Positions 1 through 11,896 of a DNA stretch of 64,000 bases are shown here, piece by piece. The notes beneath the pieces are model-generated. The model did no database searches and was not told the DNA's origin. It was given only the letters and a program-made list of their open reading frames with translations. The number at the start of each line of letters is the position of its first letter. The first letter of the stretch is position 1. Origin of the DNA: Macrothele yani (Eukaryota; Arthropoda; Arachnida; Araneae; Macrothelidae); the NCBI GenBank assembly GCA_039090855.1, contig CM076999.1, forward strand, positions 112,839,072-112,903,071. The letters are read 5' to 3'. The position numbers and the translations under genes were made by a program.

Positions 1-379
1 CTGAATAAAAGAACACTTGGGATTCAGAGGTAAATTCGAAACAACTGTTTTTGTTTCATCGGACAATGTTGCATTATCCTAAATATAACACCTACTGAAT
101 GAAAAGAACACTTGGGATTCAGAGGTAAAGTCGAAACATCTGTTTTTTGTTTCATCAGACAATGTTACATTATCCTAAATATAACACCTACTGAATGAAA
201 AGAACACTTGGGATTCAGAGGTAAAGTCGAAACGACTGTTTTTGTTTCATCAGACAATGTTACATTATCCTAAATATAACATCTACTGAATGAAAAGGAC
301 ACTTGGGATTCAGAGGTAAAGTCGAAAAAACTGTTTTTGTTTCATCAGACAATGTTACATTTTTCCAAATATAACACTA
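1..379. repeat. ~95-bp tandem repeat, four copies
   Basis: Four head-to-tail copies begin at 1, 95, 191 and 286 with the motif ctgaat(a/g)aaa(a)g, followed by an AT-rich body and ending in atataacacctac. The spacing is 94-96 bp. The last copy degrades after about 370 (tttttccaaat replaces attatcctaaat). The array touches the left window edge, so it may be longer. There is no coding potential. Nothing links it to the other repeats in the window. Confidence 0.9.
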
Positions 380-761
380 AGAAACGTACCTTGAGTAGAG
401 CACGAATTTGTACCTCAAATATCTTTAAATCTGAATTAACGAAGAAAGATATTACAAATTGTAATGTACTTACAATTTGCGTCTGCGACTGCAATTAAAA
501 CTTGATATGCAAATACTGTATTAAAAAAATCAAAAAATGGTGAGTGTTGATTCCAATATTAATTTCTCTTTAAGTAATATACATAAGCAAATGCTAGCGG
601 CATAATTTCGCATTGTACTGAAGTTAAAAGATTCCCAAAATGATCCTTGTGGCTGAAAACATGTGATTAAAGTGAATATTTTAAATTGGGTTTATTTTAT
701 CAGATACGGTGAGAAAAAGAAAATATGCATACATCTGCTTCTAGCGAGGTAAATGTATTTA
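380..761. other. AT-rich stretch without recognisable features
   Basis: This is unique-looking AT-rich DNA between the 95-bp repeats and the left end of the first Tc1 copy. I see no long reading frame, RNA gene or repeat in it. Confidence 0.6.
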
Positions 762-894
762 AATACACCAATGAGTCATTACATTATGACCACCTACCTA
801 ATGAGCTATAGGACCCCATTTAGTCAGCAAAACAGCAGCAACTTGGCGAGGCATCGATTCGATGAGGTGGCGATGGGTATCCTGGGGTATCTAC
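762..894 (-). mobile_element. Tc1 copy 1, terminal piece
   Basis: This is the outer end of the transposon, carrying the terminal inverted-repeat-like start and the sequence just past the transposase C-terminus. It stops at the T-run of the LINE inserted at 895. The sequence before the break (ctggggtatct) continues logically at about 2023 (catctggtaccataatgtc), as expected for one interrupted element. Confidence 0.7.
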
Positions 895-2009
895 TTTTTT
901 TTTTTTTTTTTTTGTTTATTTGTTTAACTGTTCCAATAGAATGATTGAGTAAATTAGTTTACAGAGTAACTTTAAGTTTGTAACAGTATGGGAAGCCTAA
1001 GAAAAGGCCTCTTTCAAGAGTCCTGACATAGCTCAGGCTTCCCAGTAATCATTTGATAACAGTCAAGCCAATTATATAATTACACAGTATTAAATTCTCT
1101 GCATGCTCATATAACATTTTAAACTGAAAATAAATTTTCTTATTGTTGAAGTATATATGATTTTAGTTTTTTCTTAAATAAATTGAAATTGTTAATATTG
1201 GTTAATTCGTTTGGGAGTGTATTCCAGTACATTGGACCACTATATGTAATATTTTGCTATGCCATTTGTGTTCTTGGTGTAGATATTTGTAAAGACACTT
1301 TTGATCTTGTGTGATATAGATGTAATATTGGTGCTATTTTAAATATTTCAGTAAGATTGTAATTATCTGATTTTATACGTTTAAACATAATTTTTCCCAG
1401 GTTGAAGTTATACAATTGTTTAATATTTAATATTTTATAGTTCTGTGGGTATACCTTAGAGTACCTAAAATTATTTATTTGTATAATATTATACTTGTTA
1501 TTATTAATTTAGAGATCAATTAGTCTAATGTATTTGTTTTGTAGTATTTGAAGTTTTTTGAGGTTAGTATTCGTTGTCTGGCCCCAGGCCAAAAAGCAAT
1601 AGTTAAAATATGCATGAATCAAGGCATAATATAATAACATTAAGGTTTTAATAGTTAAGTTGTTTATTACATTACTGACTATTCCTATATTTTTAGATAT
1701 TTTTGTTAGTATTGTATCTATGTGTCTAGTCCATTTTAAATCTGTGTAAAGTGTAATTCCTAAGTAGGTAAATGTATCTATTATTTGAATTATTGTATTG
1801 TCAATTACCAATTTTTCAATTTTTTTGTACAGGAGATAATTGCCACGTAAATATTACTGCTTTAGTCTTTTCTAAGTTTATTAGCATTTTATTTGCTGCT
1901 ATCCAGTTAGAATATTTTTCCAGCAGTTTATTTGCTTTAGTGATCATTTCATCAATATGATTACCATGAATTAGAATAGTTGTATCATCTGCATATAAAA
2001 ATATATACC
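895..2009 (-). mobile_element. 5'-truncated CR1/Jockey-like LINE inserted in Tc1 copy 1
   Basis: A 19-nt T-run at 895-913 is the poly(A) tail of a minus-strand LINE. The body encodes the C-terminal half of a reverse transcriptase and is cut at its 5' end just before the YADD motif. The family assignment (CR1/Jockey-like) rests on the C-terminal domain style only. The 5' junction carries a 13-nt inverted duplication of nearby Tc1 sequence (see 2010-2061) in place of a clean target-site duplication. Confidence 0.8.
1142..2008 (-). pseudogene. reverse transcriptase C-terminal fragment (LINE)
   Basis: Read on the minus strand, the fragment opens with YIFLYADDTTILIHG, which contains the catalytic YADD of a non-LTR reverse transcriptase. 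A frame break near 1812-1816 follows. The second part has a thumb and C-terminal stretch (YLGITLYTDLKWTRHID) and continues to about 1509. Beyond a stop, a third piece around 1140-1250 reads YSGPMYWNTLPNEL then FKKKLKSYILQQ, the usual end of LINE ORF2 proteins. The fingers, palm A motif and endonuclease are absent. The fragment cannot be functional. Confidence 0.8.
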
Positions 2010-2061
2010 GGAACTGGAGGACATCTGGTACCATAATGTCAACAGCAGGTCCTCCAGTTCC
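2010..2061. repeat. 13-bp perfect inverted repeat at the LINE 5' junction
   Basis: The left arm ggaactggaggac (2010-2022) is the exact reverse complement of gtcctccagttcc (2049-2061), with a 26-nt spacer. The right arm fits the Tc1 sequence. The left arm lies exactly at the boundary between LINE and Tc1, so it looks like inserted filler copied from the nearby target. Confidence 0.85.
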
Positions 2062-2269
2062 CGTAAATTTCGGGGTGGTGGTCATTTAGCGCGACCCTCC
2101 TTTCTAAGTCGAACCACAAATGTTCGATTGAGTTCATGTCAGCTGAATTTGGAAGCCAGAGCTTAAACTGAAAGTCACCATCATGTCCGTCGAACCACTC
2201 CTTGACGATTCTGGTAGTGTAGCATGCCGCATCATCCTGTTGGTAATAGCCATCCCCAGCAGGGAACAC
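2039..2269 (-). pseudogene. Tc1 transposase catalytic-domain fragment (copy 1)
   Basis: The minus-strand reading contains FPAGDGYYQQDDAACYT, where the D after QQ is the second catalytic aspartate, then WLPNSADMNSIEHLW, where the E is the third catalytic residue. Thirty-six residues lie between the two, against the usual 34 of classical Tc1 (DD34E), so this is DD36E-type spacing. The frame closes shortly after the LERRV helix. Upstream codons continue on the minus strand toward 2441 with frame breaks and then at 39089. Both acidic residues are preserved, but the gene is split and truncated. Confidence 0.85.
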
Positions 2270-2310
2270 AGTTGCCGTGATTCGGTGAACTTAATCCCCA
2301 ACGGTATTCA

Positions 2311-2334
2311 AATCCCTGACAATTGTCAGGGATT
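2311..2334. repeat. 24-bp perfect palindrome inside Tc1 copy 1
   Basis: aatccctgacaa is followed directly by its exact reverse complement ttgtcagggatt, with no loop. The corresponding position of Tc1 copy 2 (about 42190-42220) shows no palindrome, so this symmetry is probably local to copy 1. Confidence 0.9.
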
Positions 2335-2441
2335 GTATTTCGTGATAATGGGGCCTAAAGTGTCCCAAGAAAACATCGCTCACAACACAACACCGCCGAC
2401 TCCGGCCTGTTTCCACCCAACAGTGCATCCCGGTTTCATAG

Positions 2442-2454
2442 CCTCCGTTGGTAA
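2442..2454. repeat. 13-bp target-site duplication, left copy
   Basis: cctccgttggtaa is repeated exactly at 39089-39101. Removing 2455-39101 rejoins the Tc1 sequence without a gap, so this is the footprint of the insertion of the SINE-satellite. Confidence 0.92.
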
Positions 2455-3107
2455 AATGATCAAATCATCATATGTACAGGATTTTAGAAAGGGAGTGTCT
2501 GACCCCAGGTCTTAAACAACCCTTAGAAATAGGAAACTAGGAGATTTGGGCTAGAGCGCCCGATAGGAAAGTGACACGGAAGCGAGGTAGAAGACGCCCT
2601 TATTTACTACCGGGGGGCCAGTACCTGTGGCCCGAGGGCTTAACGTGCCCACAATGCTCTTGTAGATCAGATCAGATCATATGTAGAGGATTTTAGGAAG
2701 GGAGTGTCTGACCCCAGGTCTTAAACAACCCTTAGAAATAGGAAGCTAGGAGATTTGGGCTAGAGTGCCCGATAGGAAAGTGACACGGAAGCGAAGTAGA
2801 AACGGGGAAGAAGACGCCCTTATTTACTACCGGGGGCCAGTACCTGTGGCCCGAGGGCTTAACGTGCCCACAATGCTCTTGTAGATCAGATCAGATCATA
2901 TGTAGAGGGTTTTAGGAAGGGAGTGTCTGACCCCAGGTCTTAAACAACCCTTAGAAATAGGAAGCTAGGAGATTTGGGCTGGAGTGCCCGATAGGAAAGT
3001 GACACGGAAGCGAGGTAGAAGACGCCCTTATTTACTACCGGGGGCCAGTACCTGTGGCCCGAGGGCTTAACGTGCCCACAATGCTCTTGTAGATCAGATC
3101 AGATCAT

Positions 3108-3951
3108 ATGTAGAGGATTTTAGGAAGGGAGTGTCTGACCCCAGGTCTTAAACAACCCTTAGAAATAGGAAGCTAGGAGATTTGCGCTAGAGTGCCCGAT
3201 AGGAAAGTGACACGGAAGCGAGGAAGAAGACGCCCTTATTTACTACCGGGGGCCAGTACCTGTGGCCCGAGGGCTTAACGTGCCCACAATGCTCTTGTAG
3301 ATCAGATCAGATCATATGTAGAGGGTTTTAGGAAGGGAGTGTCTGACCCCAGGTCTTAAACAACCCTTAGAAATAGGAAGCTAGGAGATTTGGGCTGGAG
3401 TGCCCGATAGGAAAGTGACACGGAAGCGAGGTAGAAGACGCCCTTATTTACTACCGGGGGGCCAGTACCTGTGGCCCGAGGGCTTAACGTGCCCACAATG
3501 CTCTTGTAGATCAGATCAGATCATATGTAGAGGATTTTAGGAAGGGAGTGTCTGACCCCAGGTCTTAAACAACCCTTAGAAATAGGAAGCTAGGAGATTT
3601 GCGCTAGAGTGCCCGATAGGAAAGTGACACGGAAGCGAGGAAGAAGACGCCCTTATTTACTACCGGGGGGCCAGTACCTGTGGCCCGAGGGCTTAACGTG
3701 CCCACAATGCTCTTGTAGATCAGATCAGATCATATGTAGAGGATTTTAGGAAGGGAGTATCTGACCCCAGGTCTTAAACAACCCTTAGAAATAGGAAGCT
3801 AGGAGATTTGGGCTAGAGTGCCCGATAGGAAAGTGATACGGAAGCGAAGTAGAAAGGAGGAGGAAGACGCCCTTATTTACTACCGGGGGCCAGTACCTGT
3901 GGCCCGAGGGCTTAACGTGCCCACAATGCTCTTGTAAATCAGATCAGATCA
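3108..3951. repeat. four-unit higher-order block, copy 1
   Basis: Four consecutive 208-bp units carry the marker order tttgcgctag with gaggaagaag, then an ordinary unit, then tttgcgctag with gaggaagaag again, then gagtatctg with gtgatacgg and aaaggaggagg. The same order of marked units recurs about 2.93 kb downstream. Confidence 0.8.
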
Positions 3952-6030
3952 TATGTAGAGGATTTTAGGAAGGGAGTGTCTGACCCCAGGTCTTAAACAA
4001 CCCTTAGAAATAGGAAGCTAGGAGATTTGGGCTAGAGTGCCCGATAGGAAAGTGACACGGAACCGAGGTAGAAGACGCCATTATTTACTACCGGGGGGCC
4101 AGTACCTGTGGCCCGAGGGCTTAACGTGCCCACAATGCTCTTGTAAATCAGATCAGATCATATGTAGAGGATTTTAGGAAGGGAGTGTCTGACCATAGGT
4201 CTTAAACAACCCTTAGAAATAGGAAGCTAGGAGATTTGGGCTAGAGTGCCCGATAGGAAAGTGACACGGAACCGAGGTAGAAGACGCCCTTATTTACTAC
4301 CGGATGGCCAGTACCTGTGGCCCGAGGGCTTAACGTGCCCACAATGCTCTTGTAAATCAGATCAGATCATATGTAGAGGATTTTAGGAAGGGAGTGTCTG
4401 ACCCCAGGTCTTAAACAACCCTTAGAAATAGGAAGCTAGGAGATTTGGGCTAGAGTGCCCGATAGGAAAGTGACACGGAACCGAGGTAGAAGACGCCCTT
4501 ATTTACTACCGGGGGGCCAGTACCTGTGGCCCGAGGGCTTAACGTGCCCACAATGCTCTTGTAGATCAGATCAGATCATATGTAGAGGATTTTAGGAAGG
4601 GAGTGTCTGACCCCAGGTCTTAAACAACCCTTAGAAATAGGAAGCTAGGAGATTTGGGCTAGAGTGCCTGATAGGAAAGTGACACGGAACCGAGGTAGAA
4701 GACGCCCTTATTTACTACCGGGGGCCAGTACCTGTGGCCCGAGGGCTTAACGTGCCCACAATGCTCTTGTAGATCAGATCAGATCATATGTAGAGGATTT
4801 TAGGAAGGGAGTGTCTGACCCCAGGTCTCAAACAACCCTTAGAAATAGGAAGCTAGGAGATTTGGGCTAGAGTGCCCGATAGGAAAGTGACACGGAAGCG
4901 AGGTAGAAGACGCCCTTATTTACTACCGGGGGCCAGTACCTGTGGCCCGAGGGCTTAACGTGCCCACAATGCTCTTGTAAATCAGATCAGATCATATGTA
5001 GAGGATTTTAGGAAGGGAGTGTCTGACCCCAGGTCTTAAACAACCCTTAGAAATAGGAAGCTAGGAGATTTGGGCTAGAGTGCCCGATAGGAAAGTGACA
5101 CGGAAGCGAGGTAGAAGACGCCCTTATTTACTACCGGGGGGCCAGTACCTGTGGCCCGAGGGCTTAACGTGCCCACAATGCTCTTGTAGATCAGATCAGA
5201 TCATATGTAGAGGATTTTAGGAAAGGAGTGTCTGACCCCAGGTCTTAAACAACCCTTAGAAATAGGAAGCTAGGAGATTTGGGCTAGAGTGCCCGATAGG
5301 AAAGTGACACGGAAGCGAGGTAGAAGACGCCCTTATTTACTACCGGGGGCCAGTACCTGTGGCCCGAGGGCTTAACGTGCCCACAATGCTCTTGTAGATC
5401 AGATCAGATCATATGTAGAGGATTTTAGGAAGGGAGTGTCTGACCCCAGGTCTTAAACAACCCTTAGAAATAGGAAGCTAGGAGATTTGGGCTACAGTGC
5501 CCGATAGGAAAGTGACACGGAAGCGAGGTAGAAGACGCCCTTATTTGCTACCGGGGGGCCAGTACCTGTGGCCCGAGGGCTTAACGTGCCCACAATGCTC
5601 TTGTAGATCAGATCAGATCATATGTAGAGGATTTTAGGAAGGGAGTGTCTGACCCCAGGTCTTAAACAACCCTTAGAAATAGGAAGCTAGGAGATTTGCG
5701 CTAGAGTGCCCGATAGGAAAGTGACACGGAAGCGAGGTAGAAGACGCCCTTATTTGCTACCGGGGGGCCAGTACCTGTGGCCCGAGGGCTTAACGTGCCC
5801 ACAATGCTCTTGTAGATCAGATCAGATCATATGTAGAGGATTTTAGGAAGGGAGTGTCTGACCCCAGGTCTTAAACAACCCTTAGAAATAGGAAGCTAGG
5901 AGATTTGGGCTAGAGTGCCCAATAGGAAAGTGACACGGAAGCGAGGTAGAAGACGCCCTTATTTGCTACCGGGGGCCAGTACCTGTGGCCCGAGGGCTTA
6001 ACGTGCCCACAATGCTCTTGTAGATCAGAT

Positions 6031-6873
6031 CAGATCATATGTAGAGGATTTTAGGAAGGGAGTGTCTGACCCCAGGTCTTAAACAACCCTTAGAAATAGG
6101 AAGCTAGGAGATTTGCGCTAGAGTGCCCGATAGGAAAGTGACACGGAAGCGAGGAAGAAGACGCCCTTATTTACTACCGGGGGCCAGTACCTGTGGCCCG
6201 AGGGCTTAACGTGCCCACAATGCTCTTGTAGATCAGATCAGATCATATGTAGAGGATTTTAGGAAGGGAGTGTCTGACCCCAGGTCTTAAACAACCCTTA
6301 GAAATAGGAAGCTAGGAGATTTGGGCTAGAGTGCCCGATAGGAAAGTGATACGGAAGCGAGGTAGAAGACGCCCTTATTTACTACCGGGGGCCAGTACCT
6401 GTGGCCCGAGGGCTTAACGTGCCCACAATGCTCTTGTAGATCAGATCAGATCATATGTAGAGGATTTTAGGAAGGGAGTGTCTGACCCCAGGTCTTAAAC
6501 AACCCTTAGAAATAGGAAGCTAGGAGATTTGCGCTAGAGTGCCCGATAGGAAAGTGACACGGAAGCGAGGAAGAAGACGCCCTTATTTACTACCGGGGGC
6601 CAGTACCTGTGGCCCGAGGGCTTAACGTGCCCACAATGCTCTTGTAGATCAGATCAGATCATATGTAGAGGATTTTAGGAAGGGAGTATCTGACCCCAGG
6701 TCTTAAACAACCCTTAGAAAGAGGAAGCTAGGAGATTTGGGCTAGAGTGCCCGATAGGAAAGTGATACGGAAGCGAAGTAGAAAGGAGGAGGAAGACGCC
6801 CTTATTTACTACCGGGGGGCCAGTACCTGTGGCCCGAGGGCTTAACGTGCCCACAATGCTCTTGTAGATCAGA
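6031..6873. repeat. four-unit higher-order block, copy 2
   Basis: Markers match the block at 3108-3951 with a constant offset of 2,929-2,931 bp: tttgcg at 6112 and 6528, gagtat at 6684, gaaagg at 6781. The second unit differs between copies (ggctggag in copy 1, gtgatacgg in copy 2), so the blocks have diverged since duplication. Confidence 0.78.
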
Positions 6874-8137
6874 TCAGATCATATGTAGAGGATTTTAGGA
6901 AGGGAGTGTCTGACCCCAGGTCTTAAACAACCCTTAGAAATAGGAAGCTAGGAGATTTGGGCTAGAGTGCCCGATAGGAAAGTGACACGGAAGCGAGGTA
7001 GAAGACGCCCTTATTTACTACCGGGGGGCCAGTACCTGTGGCCCGAGGGCTTAACGTGCCCACAATGCTCTTGTAGATCAGATCAGATCATATGTAGAGG
7101 ATTTTAGGAAGGGAGTGTCTGACCCCAGGTCTTAAACAACCCTTAGAAATAGGAAGCTAGGAGATTTGGGCTAGAGTGCCCGATAGGAAAGTGACACGGA
7201 AGCGAGGTAGAAGACGCCCTTATTTACTACCGGGGGGCCAGTACCTGTGGCCCGAGGGCTTAACGTGCCCACAATGCTCTTGTAGATCAGATCAGATCAT
7301 ATGTAGAGGATTTTAGGAAGGGAGTGTCTGACCCCAGGTCTTAAACAACCCTTAGAAATAGGAAGCTAGGAGATTTGGGCTAGAGTGCCCGATAGGAAAG
7401 TGACACGGAAGCGAGGTAGAAGACGCCCTTATTTACTACCGGGGGCCAGTACCTGTGGCCCGAGGGCTTAACGTGCCCACAATGCTCTTGTAGATCAGAT
7501 CAGATCATATGTAGAGGATTTTAGGAAGGGAGTGTCTGACCCCAGGTCTTAAACAACCCTTAGAAATAGGAAGCTAGGAGATTTGGGCTAGAGTGCCCGA
7601 TAGGAAAGTGACACGGAAGCGAGGTAGAAGACACCCTTATTTACTACCGGGGGCAGTACCTGTGGCCCGAGGGCTTAACGTGCCCACAATGCTCTTGTAG
7701 ATCAGATCAGATCATATGTAGAGGATTTTAGGAAGGGAGTGTCTGACCCCAGGTCTTAAACAACCCTTAGAAATAGGAAGCTAGGAGATTTGGGCTAGAG
7801 TGCCCGATAGGAAAGTGACACGGAAGCGAGGTAGAAGACGCCCTTATTTACTACCGGGGGGCCAGTACCTGTGGTCCGAGGGCTTAACGTGCCCACAATG
7901 CTCTTGTAAATCAGATCAGATCATATGTAGAGGATTTTAGGAAGGGAGTGTCTGACCCCAGGTCTTAAACAACCCTTAGAAATAGGAAGCTAGGAGATTT
8001 CGGCTAGAGTGCCCGATAGGAAAGTGACACGGAAGCGAGGTAGAAGACGCCCTTATTTACTACCGGGGGCCAGTACCTGTGGCCCGAGGGCTTAACGTGC
8101 CCACAATGCTCTTGTAGATCAGATCAGATCATATGTA

Positions 8138-11100
8138 GAGGATTTTAGGAAGGGAGTGTCTGACCCCAGGTCTTAAACAACCCTTAGAAATAGGAAGCTA
8201 GGAGATTTCGGCTAGAGTGCCCGATAGGAAAGTGACACGGAAGCGAGGTAGAAGACGCCCTTATTTACTACCGAGGGGCCAGTACCTGTGGTCCGAGGGC
8301 TTAACGTGCCCACAATGCTCTTGTAGATCAGATCAGATCATATGTAGAGGATTTTAGGAAGGGAGTGTCTGACCCCTGGTCTTAAACAACCCTTAGAAAT
8401 AGGAAGCTAGGAGATTTGGGCTAGAGTGCCCGATAGGAAAGTGACACGGAAGCGAGGTAGAAGACGCCCTTATTTACTACCGGGGGGCCAGTACCTGTGG
8501 CCCGAGGGCTTAACGTGCCCACAATGCTCTTGTAGATCAGATCAGATCATATGTAGAGGATTTTAGGAAGGGAGTGTCTGACCCCAGGTCTTAAACAACC
8601 CTTAGAAATAGGAAACTAGGAGATTTGGGCTAGAGTGCCCGATAGGAAAGTGACACGGAAGCGAGGTAGAAGACGCCCTTATTTACTACCGGGGGGCCAG
8701 TACCTGTGGCCCGAGGGCTTAACGTGCCCACAATGCTCTTGTAGATCAGATCAGATCATATGTAGAGGATTTTAGGAAGGGAGTGTCTGACCCCAGGTCT
8801 TAAACAACCCTTAGAAATAGGAAGCTAGGAGATTTGGGCTAGAGTGCCCGATAGGAAAGTGACACGGAAGCGAGGTAGAAGACGCCCTTATTTACTACCG
8901 GGGGGCCAGTACCTGTGGCCCGAGGGCTTAACGTGCCCACAATGCTCTTGTAGATCAGATCAGATCATATGTAGAGGATTTTAGGAAGGGAGTGTCTGAC
9001 CCCAGGTCTTAAACAACCCTTAGAAATAGGAAGCTAGGAGATTTGGGCTAGAGTGCCCGATAGGAAAGTGACACGGAATCGAGGTAGAAGACGCCCTTAT
9101 TTACTACCGGGGTCCAGTACCTGTGGCCCGAGGGCTTAACGTGCCCACAATGCTCTTGTAAATCAGATCAGATCATATGTAGAGGATTTTAGGAAGGGAG
9201 TGTCTGACCCCAGGTCTTAAACAACCCTTAGAAATAGGAAGCTAGGAGATTTGGGCTAGAGTGCCCGATAGGAAAGTGACACGGAAGCGAGGTAGAAGAC
9301 GCCCTTATTTACTACCTGGGGGCCAGTACCTGTGGCCCGAGGGCTTAACGTGCCCACAATGCTCTTGTAGATCAGATCAGATCATATGTAGAGGATTTTA
9401 GGAAGGGAGTGTCTGACCCCAGGTCTTAAACAACCCTTAGAAATAGGAAGCTAGGAGATTTGGGCTAGAGTGCCCGATAGGAAAGTGACACGGAAGCGAG
9501 GTAGAAGACGCCCTTATTTACTACCGGGGGGCCAGTACCTGTGGTCCGAGGGCTTAACGTGCCCACAATGCTCTTGTAGATCAGATCAGATCATATGTAG
9601 AGGATTTTAGGAAGGGAGTGTCTGACCCCTGGTCTTAAACAACCCTTAGAAATAGGAAGCTAGGAGATTTGGGCTAGAGTGCCCGATAGGAAAGTGACAC
9701 GGAAGCGAGGTAGAAGACGCCCTTATTTACTACCGGGGGGCCAGTACCTGTGGCCCGAGGGCTTAACGTGCCCACAATGCTCTTGTAGATCAGATCAGAT
9801 CATATGTAGAGGATTTTAGGAAGGGAGTGTCTGACCCCAGGTCTTAAACAACCCTTAGAAATAGGAAGCTAGGAGATTTGGGCTAGAGTGCCCGATAGGA
9901 AAGTGACACGGAAGCGAGGTATAAGACGCCCTTATTTACTACCGGGGGGCCAGTACCTGTGGCCCGAGGGCTTAACGTGCCCACAATGCTCTTGTAGATC
10001 AGATCAGATCATATGTAGAGGATTTTAGGAAGGGAGTGTCTGACCCCAGGTCTTAAACAACCCTTAGAAATAGGAAGCTAGGAGATTTCGGCTAGAGTGC
10101 CCGATAGGAAAGTGACACGGAAGCGAGGTAGAAGACGCCCTTATTTACTACCGAGGGGCCAGTACCTGTGGTCCGAGGGCTTAACGTGCCCACAATGCTC
10201 TTGTAGATCAGATCAGATCATATGTAGAGGATTTTAGGAAGGGAGTGTCTGACCCCTGGTCTTAAACAACCCTTAGAAATAGGAAGCTAGGAGATTTGGG
10301 CTAGAGTGCCCGATAGGAAAGTGACACGGAAGCGAGGTAGAAGACGCCCTTATTTACTACCGGGGGCCAGTACCTGTGGCCCGAGGGCTTAACGTGCCCA
10401 CAATGCTCTTGTAGATCAGATCAGATCATATGTAGAGGATTTTAGGAAGGGAGTGTCTGACCCCAGGTCTTAAACAACCCTTAGAAATAGGAAACTAGGA
10501 GATTTGGGCTAGAGTGCCCGATAGGAAAGTGACACGGAAGCGAGGTAGAAGACGCCCTTATTTACTACCGGGGGCCAGTACCTGTGGCCCGAGGGCTTAA
10601 CGTGCCCACAATGCTCTTGTAGATCAGATCAGATCATATGTAGAGGATTTTAGGAAGGGAGTGTCTGACCCCAGGTCTTAAACAACCCTTAGAAATAGGA
10701 AGCTAGGAGATTTGGGCTAGAGTGCCCGATAGGAAAGTGACACGGAAGCGAGGTAGAAGACGCCCTTATTTACTACCGGGGGGCCAGTACCTGTGGCCCG
10801 AGGGCTTAACGTGCCCACAATGCTCTTGTAGATCAGATCAGATCATATGTAGAGGATTTTAGGAAGGGAGTGTCTGACCCCAGGTCTTAAACAACCCTTA
10901 GAAATAGGAAGCTAGGAGATTTGGGCTAGAGTGCCCGATAGGAAAGTGACACGGAAGCGAGGTAGAAGACGCCCTTATTTACTACCGGGGGCCAGTACCT
11001 GTGGCCCGAGGGCTTAACGTGCCCACAATGCTCTTGTAGATCAGATCAGATCATATGTAGAGGATTTTAGGAAGGGAGTGTCTGACCCCAGGTCTTAAAC

Positions 11101-11896
11101 AACCCTTAGAAATAGGAAGCTAGGAGATTTGGGCTAGAGTGCCCGATAGGAAAGTGACACGGAAGCGAGGTAGAAGACGCCCTTATTTACTACCTGGGGG
11201 CCAGTACCTGTGGCCCGAGGGCTTAACGTGCCCACAATGCTCTTGTAGATCAGATCAGATCATATGTAGAGGATTTTAGGAAGGGAGTGTCTGACCCCAG
11301 GTCTTAAACAACCCTTAGAAATAGGAAGCTAGGAGATTTGGGCTAGAGTGCCCGATAGGAAAGTGACACGGAAGCGAGGTAGAAGACGCCCTTATTTACT
11401 ACCGGGGGGCCAGTACCTGTGGTCCGAGGGCTTAACGTGCCCACAATGCTCTTGTAGATCAGATCAGATCATATGTAGAGGATTTTAGGAAGGGAGTGTC
11501 TGACCCCTGGTCTTAAACAACCCTTAGAAATAGGAAGCTAGGAGATTTGGGCTAGAGTGCCCGATAGGAAAGTGACACGGAAGCGAGGTAGAAGACGCCC
11601 TTATTTACTACCGGGGGGCCAGTACCTGTGGCCCGAGGGCTTAACGTGCCCACAATGCTCTTGTAGATCAGATCAGATCATATGTAGAGGATTTTAGGAA
11701 GGGAGTGTCTGACCCCAGGTCTTAAACAACCCTTAGAAATAGGAAGCTAGGAGATTTGGGCTAGAGTGCCCGATAGGAAAGTGACACGGAAGCGAGGTAG
11801 AAGACGCCCTTATTTACTACCGGGGGCCAGTACCTGTGGCCCGAGGGCTTAACGTGCCCACAATGCTCTTGTAGATCAGATCAGATCATATGTAGA
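8138..11896. repeat. nine-unit (~1.88 kb) block duplicated in tandem inside the array
   Basis: Six independent private variants recur with an offset of 1,878-1,880 bp: ggagatttcg (8201/10081), gtggtccgag (8288/10168 and 9541/11419), gacccctgg (8371/10251 and 9624/11502), gaaactagg (8612/10491), tacctggggg (9313/11191) and ccgaggggcc (8272/10152). Nine times 208.7 bp equals the offset. The exact ends of the block are approximate. Confidence 0.85.
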
